Shown: positions 1 through 9,571, counted from the first letter of the stretch. The stretch is DNA of 35,612 nucleotides from JBBQKP01 sp038326995 (GCA_038326995.1 JBBQKP010000007.1:1-35612); one strand, 5' to 3'. Program-made: numbers and translations. Notes: a model not told the origin generated them from the letters alone.

Positions 1-111
1 AAAATTCTGCTGGCGCTTGCTCAGGATCAGGATGTGGAACTTGATTCTGCGATAACGACTTCCAATGCGACTGCCACCTTCACCACTGCAGCAAGCAGAC
101 CCGCCAACTAA
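1..111 (+). CDS. C-terminal end of an unidentified protein (possible MacA-like adaptor)
   Basis: An open frame enters from the left edge in frame 1 and ends at a TAA at 109-111, giving 36 residues. The tail is rich in Thr, Ala and Ser and shows no motif I can name. It lies 9 bases upstream of an ABC ATPase, on the same strand, followed by a MacB-like permease and a TolC-like protein. In MacAB-TolC type loci the gene before the ATPase usually encodes the periplasmic adaptor (HlyD/MacA family). The adaptor call is inference from gene order only; the visible residues neither support nor exclude it. The start and most of the gene are outside the window. Confidence 0.5.
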   Translation, partial: KILLALAQDQDVELDSAITTSNATATFTTAASRPAN

Positions 112-120
112 GCCACGACC

Positions 121-849
121 TTGCTCCTTCGACTTCGCAACATCACCAAGCACTACCGCGTCGGCGGCGAGGAAATTCGCGCGCTCGACGGCGTAGACCT
201 CGACATCGATACCAACGAATATGTCGCCATCATGGGCACCAGCGGCTCGGGCAAGAGCACGCTCATGAACATCCTGGGTTGCCTCGATAAACCCACAAGC
301 GGAACCTACGAGCTGGGCGGTGAGTTGGTGTCGAAGATGTCAGCCAGTCAGCTCGCGGTCGTTCGCAATCGCAAGATCGGATTCGTGTTTCAATCCTTCG
401 AACTCCTGCCGCGCTGGAGTGCGGCGAAGAATGTCGAGATGCCGCTGGTTTATTCTGACGGCGGGTGGTTCGGACGTCGTGCGAGGGCACTTGCCGCACT
501 CGATCGCGTCGGCCTGTCAGACCGCGTTCATCACCGTCCGAACCAACTCTCCGGCGGGCAGCGTCAACGCGTCGCCATTGCGAGAGCGCTGGTCAACAAC
601 CCGGCGATTCTCCTGGCCGATGAACCCACGGGCAACCTCGACTCACGCACGAGCGAGGAAATTCTAGATCTGTTTGAAGGCCTGCATACAACCGGCCAGA
701 CGATCATCATCGTGACGCACGAGCCCGACGTCGCCGCCAATGCCAGGCGAATCGTTCGCATGAAGGACGGCCGGGTATTGAGCGACACGCCCAACACGCC
801 CGCGCCGCGACTCGTTCACACGCCGCCCGAGGCCGAGGTGGCGCGATGA
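121..849 (+). CDS. ABC transporter ATP-binding protein, MacB/LolD type
   Basis: 242 residues, a complete ABC ATPase domain. Visible motifs are Walker A (GTSGSGKST, residues 39-47), the Q-loop glutamine at 91, the signature LSGGQ (143-147), Walker B ILLADE (163-168) with the following PTGNLD, and the switch histidine at 200. This pattern is typical of the MacB/LolD/FtsE group, which powers extracytoplasmic mechanotransmission rather than substrate passage through the membrane. The start is TTG, with no clear Shine-Dalgarno sequence. The stop overlaps the next start as ATGA, so it is probably translationally coupled to the permease. In E. coli MacB both parts are one chain; here they are separate, as in YknY/YknZ. 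The exported substrate cannot be read from the sequence. Confidence 0.93.
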   Translation: MLLRLRNITKHYRVGGEEIRALDGVDLDIDTNEYVAIMGTSGSGKSTLMNILGCLDKPTSGTYELGGELVSKMSASQLAVVRNRKIGFVFQSFELLPRWSAAKNVEMPLVYSDGGWFGRRARALAALDRVGLSDRVHHRPNQLSGGQRQRVAIARALVNNPAILLADEPTGNLDSRTSEEILDLFEGLHTTGQTIIIVTHEPDVAANARRIVRMKDGRVLSDTPNTPAPRLVHTPPEAEVAR

Positions 850-2117
850 AATTTTCGCCCACAAAAATTTTGCTCTGGCCGGTGTCTTTTGTCGTGCTCA
901 TCTATCAGAGCGTCGTGCTTGCGCTGGGGCAGGTCTGGACCAACAAACTGCGATCGATACTTACGACGCTTGGAATCGTCATCGGCGTCGCGTCGGTCAG
1001 CACAGTGGTGGCCGCATTGACCGGGCTGCAGAAGCGCGTACTTAACGAGTTTGAATCTTTCGGCACGCGTAAGATGTTCGTTTTTCCCGCACGGCCCGAC
1101 TGGGGCGGCCGCCGCGCGAATGTCCCATTTAAACGGCTCGAACCCGAACTGTTCGACGGCATGCTCGCGTTCGCCCCGGGCGTCGAATCGTTCACGCGGA
1201 ACATGCGGACGCAGATGCCTGTCAGCTTCGGGACAAAAAATGAAGACGTTCAAGTCTCGGGCATCGAGCCGCCTTGGCATGAGATCGAAAACCGATTCGT
1301 CACCGTCGGCAGGCCGTTCGGCCTCATAGACACGCAGCAAGCCAGGCCCGTCGCGCTCATCACACCGAAACTGCAGGACCGCCTTGGCATGGATCGCGAT
1401 CCGACCGGTCAATCCATGCTCATCGACGGCCAGCGTTTCACCGTGATCGGCATCGTCGAGGCGGCGCGCGAATCGACATTTCTCGGCGACGGCTCTGAAG
1501 ACCTTGAGGTGTACGTTCCGTTCAACACGATCCACCGGATGAGGCCGTTCAATGGGACGTTTGTGATCGCACAGGCGGTTTCGACCGACGCCGCGCCCGA
1601 AGCCGTCGCGGAAGTTCAATTTTACATGCGACAGAAGCGCGGCATCTCTGTCGGAGAGCCGGACGATTTTCGCGTGGAGTTCATCGAGCGCTTCGTTCAA
1701 CAATTCAACAGCATCGCACTTGCCATCACCGCCGTCGCGACGGGCATTGTCGCCATCTCTCTTCTGGTCGGCGGAATCGGCATCATGAACATCATGCTGG
1801 TCTCAGTCTCTGAGCGCACGCGTGAGATCGGTCTGCGGAAAGCAGTCGGCGCTCGACCGGGTGCGATACTGCTTCAGTTTCTTATTGAAGCGGTCGTTCT
1901 GTGCCTCATCGGCGGACTCGTCGGATTGGCGATTGGTCAGACACTAGTCGCCGCGGTCGCACGCATTCCCGCCGCCGGTCTGGCTGATGCGACGATCCCG
2001 CCGTGGGCGATCGCGCTTTCCTTCGGCTTCAGCGCCGTCGTCGGCCTTGTGTTTGGTATGTTCCCCGCGATCAAGGCCGCGCGTCTTGACCCGATCGACG
2101 CACTCAGGCACGAATAA
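846..2117 (+). CDS. MacB-like ABC transporter permease (FtsX/MacB_PCD family)
   Basis: 423 residues. The order is one N-terminal membrane segment (about residues 10-60, with the usual LRSILTTLGIVIGVASV stretch), a periplasmic MacB_PCD-type domain (about 65-275), then three membrane helices of the FtsX domain (about 285-415). The conserved GGIGIMNIMLVSV and ERTREIGLRKAVGAR elements sit at the first FtsX helix and its cytoplasmic loop. The ATG overlaps the ATPase stop by four bases. With the ATPase and the TolC-like gene just downstream it should form a tripartite efflux pump that collects substrate in the periplasm and passes it to the outer-membrane duct. The family also includes lipoprotein and peptide exporters, so the cargo is open. 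Confidence 0.92.
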   Translation: MKFSPTKILLWPVSFVVLIYQSVVLALGQVWTNKLRSILTTLGIVIGVASVSTVVAALTGLQKRVLNEFESFGTRKMFVFPARPDWGGRRANVPFKRLEPELFDGMLAFAPGVESFTRNMRTQMPVSFGTKNEDVQVSGIEPPWHEIENRFVTVGRPFGLIDTQQARPVALITPKLQDRLGMDRDPTGQSMLIDGQRFTVIGIVEAARESTFLGDGSEDLEVYVPFNTIHRMRPFNGTFVIAQAVSTDAAPEAVAEVQFYMRQKRGISVGEPDDFRVEFIERFVQQFNSIALAITAVATGIVAISLLVGGIGIMNIMLVSVSERTREIGLRKAVGARPGAILLQFLIEAVVLCLIGGLVGLAIGQTLVAAVARIPAAGLADATIPPWAIALSFGFSAVVGLVFGMFPAIKAARLDPIDALRHE

Positions 2118-2124
2118 CTTCTCT

Positions 2125-3786
2125 ATGACTCGCACTTCCACCGTCTTTATTGTCTCGCTGTGCTCGGCCCTCACCATTTGCGGCTGCTCTGTATTCAACA
2201 AAGACTTCGGCAAAGGCGGCACCGGCGAACAGCTCGTGCCCAAGTCACTGCTTCGATCGATCGATCCGCTTTTGCTTCAGCCTGTCACGGCCGACGCCAC
2301 CACGCCGACCACCACGCCGACAACTTTGCCCACCACCAAGCCCACCGCGATTCCAGTCGCGCAGGTACGACTGAGCCTGGCCGACGCGCGCGTGACCGCT
2401 TTGCGGAACAATCTTGATCTCGTGGTGTCGAAGCTTGATCCGCTGATCGCGTCTTACGAAATAACCCAGGCCGAGGCACAGTTCGAATCGACCTTCACGA
2501 CGTCGTTCAACTTCGCGGTTCTCGACACGCCGACGGATTCGCAGTTGCAGGGCTCGAGCGTGAAAACCGTGAACCTCACGCCGGGCATTCGCGTGCCGCT
2601 TCGTACGGGCGGGTTCATCACGATGTCGGTTCCGATAGGGCGAAATGAGTCTGACAACCAATTCCAAAACAGGCCGCTAAGTTTCACGAGCGACCTGGCG
2701 ATCAACGTTCAACAGCCGCTGCTTCGCGGCGCTGGAACTGACTCGAATGCCGAGCGAATTCGGGCGGCATATTACAACACGCAGCGGTCTGAGTCTGCGA
2801 CCAAGCTGCAAGTCATTCGGGTTTTGGCGTCGGTTGATCGTGGGTATTGGCGAGTTTACGCCGCGCGTGAAGAGCTGAAAGTGCGACTGAAGGAGCTCGA
2901 TCTTGCAGAGGCGCAGCTCGAGCGTGCGAACCGCCGCGTCCGCGCGCAGGCAGCCGCCGAGATCGAGGTGATTCGCGCCGAGTCGGGCGTCGCGGACAAT
3001 CTTGAGCGGATCATCATTGCCGAAAATCAACTTCGAGATCGGCAGCGGGAGCTGAAGCGAATTTTGAACGACCCGGAGTTGCCGCTGGAAAGTCCTACGA
3101 TTTTGGTCACCGATTCGCCGCCCGCCGCGATCGAACTTCGCATTGACCAGGACGAACTGCTAAGACTCGCGCAGTCGAATCGCATGGAGTTGCTCGATGC
3201 CGAGCTGCAGATCGCCCAGCAGACCGCCACCATCGGCGCAGCCCGAAATGACCTCTTGCCGCTTGTGAATCTCGACTACACGTTCAATGTGAATGGCCTT
3301 GGCGACACGCTTCCCGACGCATTTGACATGATCGCCGAGTGGGATTTTATTGATAATCGTGTGGGATTGCAGGTCGAGATTCCGATTGGCAATCGTGCGG
3401 CACGCTCTCGTCTTCGCTCGGCACTCGCAAGGCGAACTCAATTGCTTTCGACCAAACAGCAGCGGCTGCTCCAAGTCAGGCAGGAAGTGCTGGCGGCGAC
3501 GGATCAGATCGACGCCAACCGCAGGCGCGTCGCCGCCGCGACACGTCGAGTGAGCCTGAGCCAGCGCCTTCTTGATGCGGAAATTCGCCAGTTTGACCTT
3601 GGCCTGCGAACCAGCACGGAGGTGCTCGACGCACAGACCAACCTCTCGAGCGCGCAGAGTTCACTGGTGAACGCGATCACAGAATATCAGATCGCCCAGG
3701 TCGATCTTGCCTTCGCAACGGGCATGACAGTTGGCGCGTCGCGCGTGCAGTGGGAGCCTGCAGGTCCTCTGAATGATCGACGATAG
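2125..3786 (+). CDS. TolC-family outer-membrane efflux lipoprotein
   Basis: I place the start at the ATG at 2125, seven bases after the permease stop, because it begins a lipoprotein signal (hydrophobic residues 7-18, then I-C-G-C with Cys21 as the likely lipidated residue). A longer in-frame ORF starts at 1987 but would overlap the permease gene and hide the signal. The protein has 553 residues. A Thr/Pro-rich linker (about residues 55-75) follows the signal. Then come two OEP repeats typical of TolC: long heptad-rich helices (about 230-330 and 410-520), with the family phrase QQPLLRG between strands. The role is the outer-membrane duct of the tripartite pump encoded by the two genes before it. 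As a lipidated member it resembles the NodT/OprM branch. Confidence 0.88.
   Translation: MTRTSTVFIVSLCSALTICGCSVFNKDFGKGGTGEQLVPKSLLRSIDPLLLQPVTADATTPTTTPTTLPTTKPTAIPVAQVRLSLADARVTALRNNLDLVVSKLDPLIASYEITQAEAQFESTFTTSFNFAVLDTPTDSQLQGSSVKTVNLTPGIRVPLRTGGFITMSVPIGRNESDNQFQNRPLSFTSDLAINVQQPLLRGAGTDSNAERIRAAYYNTQRSESATKLQVIRVLASVDRGYWRVYAAREELKVRLKELDLAEAQLERANRRVRAQAAAEIEVIRAESGVADNLERIIIAENQLRDRQRELKRILNDPELPLESPTILVTDSPPAAIELRIDQDELLRLAQSNRMELLDAELQIAQQTATIGAARNDLLPLVNLDYTFNVNGLGDTLPDAFDMIAEWDFIDNRVGLQVEIPIGNRAARSRLRSALARRTQLLSTKQQRLLQVRQEVLAATDQIDANRRRVAAATRRVSLSQRLLDAEIRQFDLGLRTSTEVLDAQTNLSSAQSSLVNAITEYQIAQVDLAFATGMTVGASRVQWEPAGPLNDRR
2299..2346 (+). repeat. Four-copy 12-base repeat inside the TolC-like gene
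   Basis: Four units of 12 bases encode TTPT, TTPT, TLPT and TKPT. The first two units differ by one base; the other two are diverged. It forms a flexible Thr/Pro linker between the lipidated N terminus and the first helical repeat. Confidence 0.7.
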
Positions 3787-3851
3787 CAGTTTCTGATCCG
3801 TTAGGGCCAGTACGTGGTTAAAGCCTGCAGTTGTCCTATCATGTGCCGTCC

Positions 3852-4955
3852 ATGATTACCGCATTGCGACGTCGTCCGATTTTAGTGCTGATCAGCTTCT
3901 GCATCACTCTGGCTTTTGCAGGAGGATGTGCCGGGCGAATACGAACCGAAGCCGATACACTTTCTGGAATTCGGCAATTGACCACGGGCTTCGGCAGGGC
4001 GGGTGAAGGTTACTTCAGTGCCGACAGCAACTGGGTTGTGTTTCAAGCAACCCCGCCGGGCGAGAGGCAATATCAGATGTATATCGCTCGCGTGATTCGC
4101 GAAGGCCCGGAAGTCGTTGGCCTTTCAAGGCCGGTAAGAGTCAGCCCTTCGAACTCCGCAAGCACGTGCGGAAACTTTTCACCCGACGGCAACACGCTGA
4201 TTTTTTCTTCGACCGCGGGCAACGCACTCGCGCCTCAAACCGCGCCCGGTTTTCAGCGCGGCAGCGGTACGTATCAGTGGAACTTCGAGAAGGGGATGGA
4301 AATTTTTCGTGCCGACGGCTGGCAAAGCGCCATCGCCGCGGCCGACCCTACACGCGGCGTCGATCTCGCCCGGCACAAGCTCACCAGCAACAACGCGTAC
4401 GACGCGGAGGCCACCTACAGCCCCGACGGCAAACACATCGTGTTCACGAGCGACCGTGACGGTGATCTTGACATATACACGATGCGGGCGGATGGGACTG
4501 ACGTCATTCGAATCACCGATAAGCCCGGCTACGACGGTGGGCCGTTCTTCAGCCCCAACGGCAAGCGGATTCTTTTCAGGTCGGATCGCAGCGGCGATAA
4601 GGCGCTGCAGATCTATACGGCCGTGCTGAAGTTTGACGGCGCAGGAAACATTGTCGGCGTCGAGCGCGAAACTCAACTGACCGCAGACGGCCATCTGAAT
4701 TGGGGGCCGAGCTGGCACCCGATCACGCGCGCCATCATCTACGCCTCCAGCAAGATCGGTCACGACAATTACGAACTTTTCATGATGAGGCCCGACGGAT
4801 CGCGCCCGATCCGAATCACCTATACGCCCGGTGCAGACATTCTTCCGGTCTTCAGCCCCGACGGGAAAATGCTCATGTGGAGTAGCAAGCGAACTGCCGA
4901 CAATACGACGCAGCTTTTCATCGCCAACTTTAAATATCCCGCGTATCTGAAGTAG
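3852..4955 (+). CDS. TolB-like (PD40/WD40 beta-propeller) lipoprotein
   Basis: I prefer the ATG at 3852 over the in-frame TTG at 3831. It gives a compact lipoprotein signal: three arginines at residues 6-8, a hydrophobic stretch 9-23, and A-G-G-C with Cys26. The mature part (367 residues in all) is built of TolB-type blades recognised by repeated F/Y-S-P-D/N-G-x-x-I/L-x-F/W-x-S lines (roughly residues 110, 195, 235 and 335) and by D-I-Y-T-M-R-A-D-G-T and M-M-R-P-D-G-S strands. Such propellers are protein-interaction scaffolds; in Proteobacteria TolB acts with Pal at the outer membrane. There is no TolB N-terminal domain, so it is not TolB itself. It lies 65 bases after the TolC-like gene and may be co-transcribed. 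The specific partner is unknown. Confidence 0.8.
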   Translation: MITALRRRPILVLISFCITLAFAGGCAGRIRTEADTLSGIRQLTTGFGRAGEGYFSADSNWVVFQATPPGERQYQMYIARVIREGPEVVGLSRPVRVSPSNSASTCGNFSPDGNTLIFSSTAGNALAPQTAPGFQRGSGTYQWNFEKGMEIFRADGWQSAIAAADPTRGVDLARHKLTSNNAYDAEATYSPDGKHIVFTSDRDGDLDIYTMRADGTDVIRITDKPGYDGGPFFSPNGKRILFRSDRSGDKALQIYTAVLKFDGAGNIVGVERETQLTADGHLNWGPSWHPITRAIIYASSKIGHDNYELFMMRPDGSRPIRITYTPGADILPVFSPDGKMLMWSSKRTADNTTQLFIANFKYPAYLK

Positions 4956-4960
4956 GGCGG

Positions 4961-6766
4961 TTACTTGTGATGCGACTCGAACTGCTTCAAGCGATCCGAT
5001 AATTCAACGTTGTTGGGTTCGAGTTCCAGCGCCCGGCGCTGCATTTTGATCGCGCCGTCAACATCTCCCATTTCAAATATCACCAGAGCAAGCGTATCGA
5101 TGAAACCGGCAGCGCGTGGTTCGATTTCGACCGCGCGCGACGCGAATACGAGCGCTTCGGTCAGGTTATTCTTGGCGATGGCACAAAGCCATGCGGTTTC
5201 GTTCAGCAACATCGGGTGCTCGGGCGAACGCGCGATGTCTGCGATTAACTTCTCGTATCGCTTTTCAAAAAGCGATTTCGCGTCTTCCGCGCGGCCGAGC
5301 TTGATCAGCGCCGGAATAACTTCGCTCGCCTCGGTGAGAAGCGGAGAGTTTGCGATCGGTTGATTGACGGTCAGCTCGTCAATAAGCGCTGCCGCCTGAT
5401 CAAGCTCGTTCAGCTTTGCAGAGATATCGATCATCCTGGCGGCGAGCGAAATGCGGTAGTCGGCACCGGTGATAACGCGTGGAACTTCCATTGGATCATC
5501 GCGGCTCGTGCCGAATTGAGCCTCAATGTTGATCAGCGGGCGAAGTCTGGAAATGGCGTCGCGCTCGCTCTGCAAGTTGCCGGATTGACGGTGCTCGAGC
5601 ATTGTTGCAAAGAGAAGCGAAACGTCGATGCCTTGTCGATTTGGATTTGGAAAACGCTCCATGAAAGCGCGTGCCCGACCAAACTGTTCGAGCGACATCA
5701 GGACTTCGACCGCCTCCCTTTTCAACCTGTTGCGGGACGCAAGCGAGTCGATGAATGAGTACATCGCGTCGCCGAGCAGTCGCAAGCTTCTGCTTTTTTG
5801 CAGCACGGCGGCCCAGACTGGAATCACATCTTTCGCGTAAGTCGCGGGGAAGGTCGCAAACAGATCGCCCGCGAGTTGATCTGAAATGCCGTGACGGGCC
5901 TGATAGAGAAGTATCTCGCGCGCGGCGAATTCGCGCATCGCCTTTGCGACCCTCACATCCTCAACCGAACTCCGCCCCGTCCGTGGCCTGTCGCGCGATT
6001 GCCGCATCCGCGCGAGCGCGTCGTTGAAATTTCCTGCACGCGTATCCATCTCTGTAATGATCTGGTTGGCGAGTCGAAGGAGCACTTGCGAGTCGGAAGT
6101 CAACATTGTCGCACGAGATTGGGCGATCTGAAAAAGTTCTCTGGCGGCGGGTCGATCCTGATGGCGAAGTGCCCAGCCGGCGAGAAAACAGCAGGGTGCG
6201 GATGCGGTTCCGCGATCGACGGCTGCGAGTGCGTTAGCCTGTTCGCGTGAGACCGTTCGCATGAGCACCGTCGCTATGTACCAGCTTGCCATGCCTTCGG
6301 GCTCGCTGAGCAACAGCCGCATCAGGACGGGCTGAGATTGATCGGATGGAAGAGTCGACAATCGGCCGATCAGTTCGCGCCGGAGTTCGGGCGTGCTCTG
6401 ACCAAAACTCGAAAGGATGGCGACGACCCCGGGCGAATCGCCGGGAATGTTCCGGGGCAAGAGGTCGATCAAACGCGATGCCTCCCGGCGAACGATGGGA
6501 GAAGGGTGCTTCAGCGCGCCGCGCAGAGCCTGGGCGGCGCGCGGTCCGGCCTGTTCGAGCGAGGTCCGGGCCGCGATGCGAACTGCGGGATCGTTTGCAA
6601 GCAAATCACGAAATTGGTCGGCGAATTCGTGACTCGGCGGCACAGATGTGATCTCTGCGGCCGAACCTGATTCGCCCGGCGATGGGCTTGCCGGCACGAA
6701 AAACGTCGAGCCCAAAAGAGCGGCGAGCGCGGCGAGCCGGACCGATTTTGCGTGCGATTTAATCAT
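4961..6766 (-). CDS. Secreted HEAT-repeat/TPR protein, function unknown
   Basis: 601 residues starting at ATG 6766, with an AAGGGAT-like Shine-Dalgarno sequence just upstream. Residues 1-27 look like a cleavable signal peptide (Lys/Arg, then an Ala/Leu-rich core, ending P-A-S-P). Residues 45-105 resemble HEAT/armadillo helices (R-x-x-A-R-x-x-L followed by G-x-x-A-x-x-x-L). The C-terminal 150 residues are TPR-like: a line N-E-T-A-W-L-C, then A-V-E-I-E-P, then D-T-L-A, and a final R-A-L-E-L-E-P-N-N. This arrangement is common in planctomycete periplasmic proteins. It converges with the TolB-like gene (gap of five bases) and is divergent from gyrB. It is probably a scaffold; no enzyme motif is visible. 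Confidence 0.8.
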   Translation of the reverse strand: MIKSHAKSVRLAALAALLGSTFFVPASPSPGESGSAAEITSVPPSHEFADQFRDLLANDPAVRIAARTSLEQAGPRAAQALRGALKHPSPIVRREASRLIDLLPRNIPGDSPGVVAILSSFGQSTPELRRELIGRLSTLPSDQSQPVLMRLLLSEPEGMASWYIATVLMRTVSREQANALAAVDRGTASAPCCFLAGWALRHQDRPAARELFQIAQSRATMLTSDSQVLLRLANQIITEMDTRAGNFNDALARMRQSRDRPRTGRSSVEDVRVAKAMREFAAREILLYQARHGISDQLAGDLFATFPATYAKDVIPVWAAVLQKSRSLRLLGDAMYSFIDSLASRNRLKREAVEVLMSLEQFGRARAFMERFPNPNRQGIDVSLLFATMLEHRQSGNLQSERDAISRLRPLINIEAQFGTSRDDPMEVPRVITGADYRISLAARMIDISAKLNELDQAAALIDELTVNQPIANSPLLTEASEVIPALIKLGRAEDAKSLFEKRYEKLIADIARSPEHPMLLNETAWLCAIAKNNLTEALVFASRAVEIEPRAAGFIDTLALVIFEMGDVDGAIKMQRRALELEPNNVELSDRLKQFESHHK

Positions 6767-6833
6767 GATCCCTTGAGCAGGAAAGTGTAGCCGATTTTCA
6801 GTTGCGGCGCGTGAATATCAAGAGCTTTTATGC

Positions 6834-6839
6834 GATACT
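6834..6839 (+). promoter_or_regulatory. Possible -10 box for gyrB
   Basis: GATACT matches four of six bases of the sigma-70 -10 consensus. GTGAAT, 17 bases upstream (6811-6816), is a poor -35. A transcript starting near 6846 would exclude the upstream ATG at 6830 and supports the start I chose for gyrB at 6914. Weak evidence. Confidence 0.25.
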
Positions 6840-6913
6840 ACGCGGGTCGAAAATCGAAGTCCGATGAAGCGGGCAATTCGACACAATTTGTTCGTGTCAC
6901 GGAGTCAGACGCA

Positions 6914-9382
6914 ATGACTGATATCGCCGAATCCCAAGCCAAAAATCTAGCCGACAGCCAAGCCTACACCGACTCTGACATCAAGGTTCTTGATGATGTC
7001 GAGCACGTTCGGACTCGTCCGGGCATGTACATAGGCGGCTACAACATTCGCGGCCTGCACCACCTGGTCTATGAAATCGTTGACAACTCCATCGACGAAG
7101 CACTCGCCGGTTTTTGCAAAAACATCACCGTGCGGATTAACGCCGACGGAAGCTGCACGGTCGAAGACGACGGCCGCGGTATTCCGGTGGGCATCCACCC
7201 GACTGAGAAAAAGCCGACGGTCGAAGTCGTGCTCGCCACACTGGGTGCGGGCGGAAAATTCGAGCACAACGACACGAGCGCCTACAAGACCAGCGGCGGC
7301 CTGCACGGCGTGGGCGCGTCGGTCGTGAATTTCGTCAGCGAATGGCTGACGGTCGACGTTTCGCGCGACTCGCAGATTTACCACATGGCCTTCGCGGCGG
7401 GTCGAAAATCTGAAGACCTGCGCGTCGTCGGTAAATCCACCAAGAGCGGAACAAAAGTCAGCTTCAAGCCCGACACATCGCTTTTTCCAGACGTCAATTT
7501 CACTTACGAAACACTCGCGACTCGATTGCGCGAATTGTCGTACCTCAATGCGGGCGTCGCGATCGCTTTCGAAGACGAACGCACCGGCCGACGTGAGGAA
7601 TACAAGTTCGAAAAGGGCCTTCTTGAATACGTTCATCACCTCAACGAGGGCAAGAGTCCCATCGGTACGGTCATCTGTTTCAGCAAAGAAGACCTCGTCC
7701 AGCGGCTCGTGGTTGATGTGGCGATGCAATACAACGATGGCTACAGCGAAACGATTCTCAGCTTCGCCAACAACATCAACAACCACGACGGCGGCACGCA
7801 TTTGTCGGGCTATAAAACCGCGCTGACCGGCGCGATTAATCGACACGCGGAGAAAAACAACTGGGTCAAGGACGTAAAGCCCAGCGGCGACGACCTGCGC
7901 GAAGGTTTGGTCGCAATCATCTCCGTGAAAATTCCCGAGCCGAGCTTTGAGTCGCAGACAAAGGACAAGCTGCTTAATCCGGAAGTCGAAAGCTTCGTGC
8001 AGACGGCGGTCAACGAAAAACTCGGCGCGTATCTTGAAGAGAACCCCAAGGAAGCGCGACTGATTTTTGAGAAGGGCGTCGTCGCCGCCGAAGCGCGCGA
8101 GGCGGCTCGCAAGGCACGCGAACTCACGCGTCGCAAGACGGCCCTGGACGGCGGCGGTTTGCCCGGCAAGTTGTCTGAATGCCGAAGCAAAAATCGAGAT
8201 GAGACGGAACTGTTTTTAGTCGAAGGTGATTCGGCCGGTGGCAGTGCGAAGCAGGGCCGTGACAGCAACGTGCAGGCGATCTTGGCGCTTCGTGGAAAGC
8301 TGCTCAACGTGGAAAAGGCGACTGTCGTAAAGATGCTGAATCACGAGGAAATTCGTGCGATCATCAGCTCGATCGGGGCGGGGATTCGAGACGATTTTGA
8401 TGTCGAGAAAAGACGTTACGACAAGATCGTCATCATGACCGACGCCGACGTCGACGGAAGCCATATCCGCACCCTTTTGCTGACGTTCTTTTTTCGGCAC
8501 ATGTATGCTCTGATAAAAAATGGCAAGGTGTATGTCGCGCAGCCGCCGCTTTATAAAATGCGCCGGCGATCGAAAGATACGTATCTGCTTGACGATCAGG
8601 CGCTTCGTCAGGTGCTGACAGACATGACGCTCGAAGGCACGTCGCTTGAGATTCGTGACGACGACGGTAATGAACTTAAAAAGCTGAGTGAAAAACCGCT
8701 GGCCGACGTGCTTGAGGTTCTGACCAAGCTGCAGGAACTCGTTCACATCGTTCAGCGACGCGGGATCGACTTTGCGCGGTTCCTAAGTCAGCGTAAGGAC
8801 GGCCATCTGCCCACTTATCGCGTGCTCATCGAGGGCACGGAGCATTTCATCCACGGCGACGCCGACGCACTTCAGGCCACCCTCGTTGAACTGGGTGTTA
8901 CGAACAACGTTCTCGTGCCAGAGCCCGGAGCGCCTTCGCCCGTCAAAGTCCAGGAGCTTCACGAAGTCAAAGACCTTGAGCGCGTGTTCGTGCAACTGGC
9001 CGAAATCGGCCTGCCGATTGACGACTATTTCCTGACGCAGGAAGAATCTGTCAGCGGCGAGAAACTTCGCACCAAATACGCCTTGCACACAGGCAATCAG
9101 GTGACCGAGGTCGCGGGTGTCGGCGAATTGCTGGAATCAATTTTCAACCTTGCTCGGGACTCGATCGACGACATTCAGCGGTTTAAAGGGCTGGGCGAAA
9201 TGAACCCCGATCAGCTTTGGGAAACGACGCTCGATCCGACCAAGCGAGTGCTGATGCGGGTGACGATGGACGAGGCTGCCGAGGCGGAGCGTCTGTTCAG
9301 TGTGCTCATGGGCGAGGACGTTGAACGCCGCCGACAGTTTATTGAGGACCATGCGCTGGAAGTGAAGAACCTGGACGTTTAG
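6914..9382 (+). CDS. gyrB: DNA gyrase subunit B
   Basis: 822 residues from the ATG at 6914, which has GGAG nine bases upstream; an in-frame ATG at 6830 would add 28 residues unlike any GyrB. The GHKL ATPase domain shows Glu54 and Asn58 (E-I-V-D-N-S), DDGRGIP (85-91) and GGLHGVGASVVN (128-139). The transducer carries the S-Q-T-K loop (Gln348, Lys350). The TOPRIM domain has EGDSAGG (437-443) and TDADVDGSHI (509-518, metal-binding Asp510, Asp512 and Asp514). The C-terminal zone ends with FKGLGEMNPDQLWETT, a GyrB hallmark. About 165 residues lie between the DxD motif region and that tail, as in the longer E. coli-type GyrB. With GyrA (not in the window) it introduces negative supercoils using ATP. 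Confidence 0.97.
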   Translation: MTDIAESQAKNLADSQAYTDSDIKVLDDVEHVRTRPGMYIGGYNIRGLHHLVYEIVDNSIDEALAGFCKNITVRINADGSCTVEDDGRGIPVGIHPTEKKPTVEVVLATLGAGGKFEHNDTSAYKTSGGLHGVGASVVNFVSEWLTVDVSRDSQIYHMAFAAGRKSEDLRVVGKSTKSGTKVSFKPDTSLFPDVNFTYETLATRLRELSYLNAGVAIAFEDERTGRREEYKFEKGLLEYVHHLNEGKSPIGTVICFSKEDLVQRLVVDVAMQYNDGYSETILSFANNINNHDGGTHLSGYKTALTGAINRHAEKNNWVKDVKPSGDDLREGLVAIISVKIPEPSFESQTKDKLLNPEVESFVQTAVNEKLGAYLEENPKEARLIFEKGVVAAEAREAARKARELTRRKTALDGGGLPGKLSECRSKNRDETELFLVEGDSAGGSAKQGRDSNVQAILALRGKLLNVEKATVVKMLNHEEIRAIISSIGAGIRDDFDVEKRRYDKIVIMTDADVDGSHIRTLLLTFFFRHMYALIKNGKVYVAQPPLYKMRRRSKDTYLLDDQALRQVLTDMTLEGTSLEIRDDDGNELKKLSEKPLADVLEVLTKLQELVHIVQRRGIDFARFLSQRKDGHLPTYRVLIEGTEHFIHGDADALQATLVELGVTNNVLVPEPGAPSPVKVQELHEVKDLERVFVQLAEIGLPIDDYFLTQEESVSGEKLRTKYALHTGNQVTEVAGVGELLESIFNLARDSIDDIQRFKGLGEMNPDQLWETTLDPTKRVLMRVTMDEAAEAERLFSVLMGEDVERRRQFIEDHALEVKNLDV

Positions 9383-9388
9383 TTGAAA

Positions 9389-9410
9389 TTCGCCTGCAAT
9401 TGTCGGCGAA
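9389..9410 (+). terminator. Weak hairpin just after gyrB
   Basis: TTCGCC and GGCGAA form a perfect six-base stem with a ten-base loop, beginning six bases after the gyrB stop. No T-run follows, so as an intrinsic terminator it is doubtful; it may only stabilise the 3' end. Confidence 0.3.
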
Positions 9411-9571
9411 AACGCGGATGACCCGGCCTTACTCTTCAACTTAACATAACACTGATTATCGGCGGGACAGGGGGTCTTCACTGGGCATCGTCATCGTGTT
9501 TCCACCAAGTTCGGTCCTTTGCCTATCGCAACTGTGTTGCAAATCGCCTTCATCCTGTATTGTGAAAACCC

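Noticed and set aside
816..1703. 295-codon open frame antisense to the MacB-like permease
   Set aside because: It lies wholly opposite a gene with clear family motifs. Long antisense frames are expected in DNA of this base composition, and its translation is Arg/His/Asp-rich without any domain.
6947..7846. 299-codon open frame antisense to gyrB
   Set aside because: gyrB is certain here. The antisense product has no recognisable motif and no start signal.
9537..9563. Promoter TTGCAA/TATTGT before the LolD-like gene
   Set aside because: The spacer is only 15 bases and the -10 box would end nine bases before the GTG, leaving almost no leader. Too weak to list as a feature.
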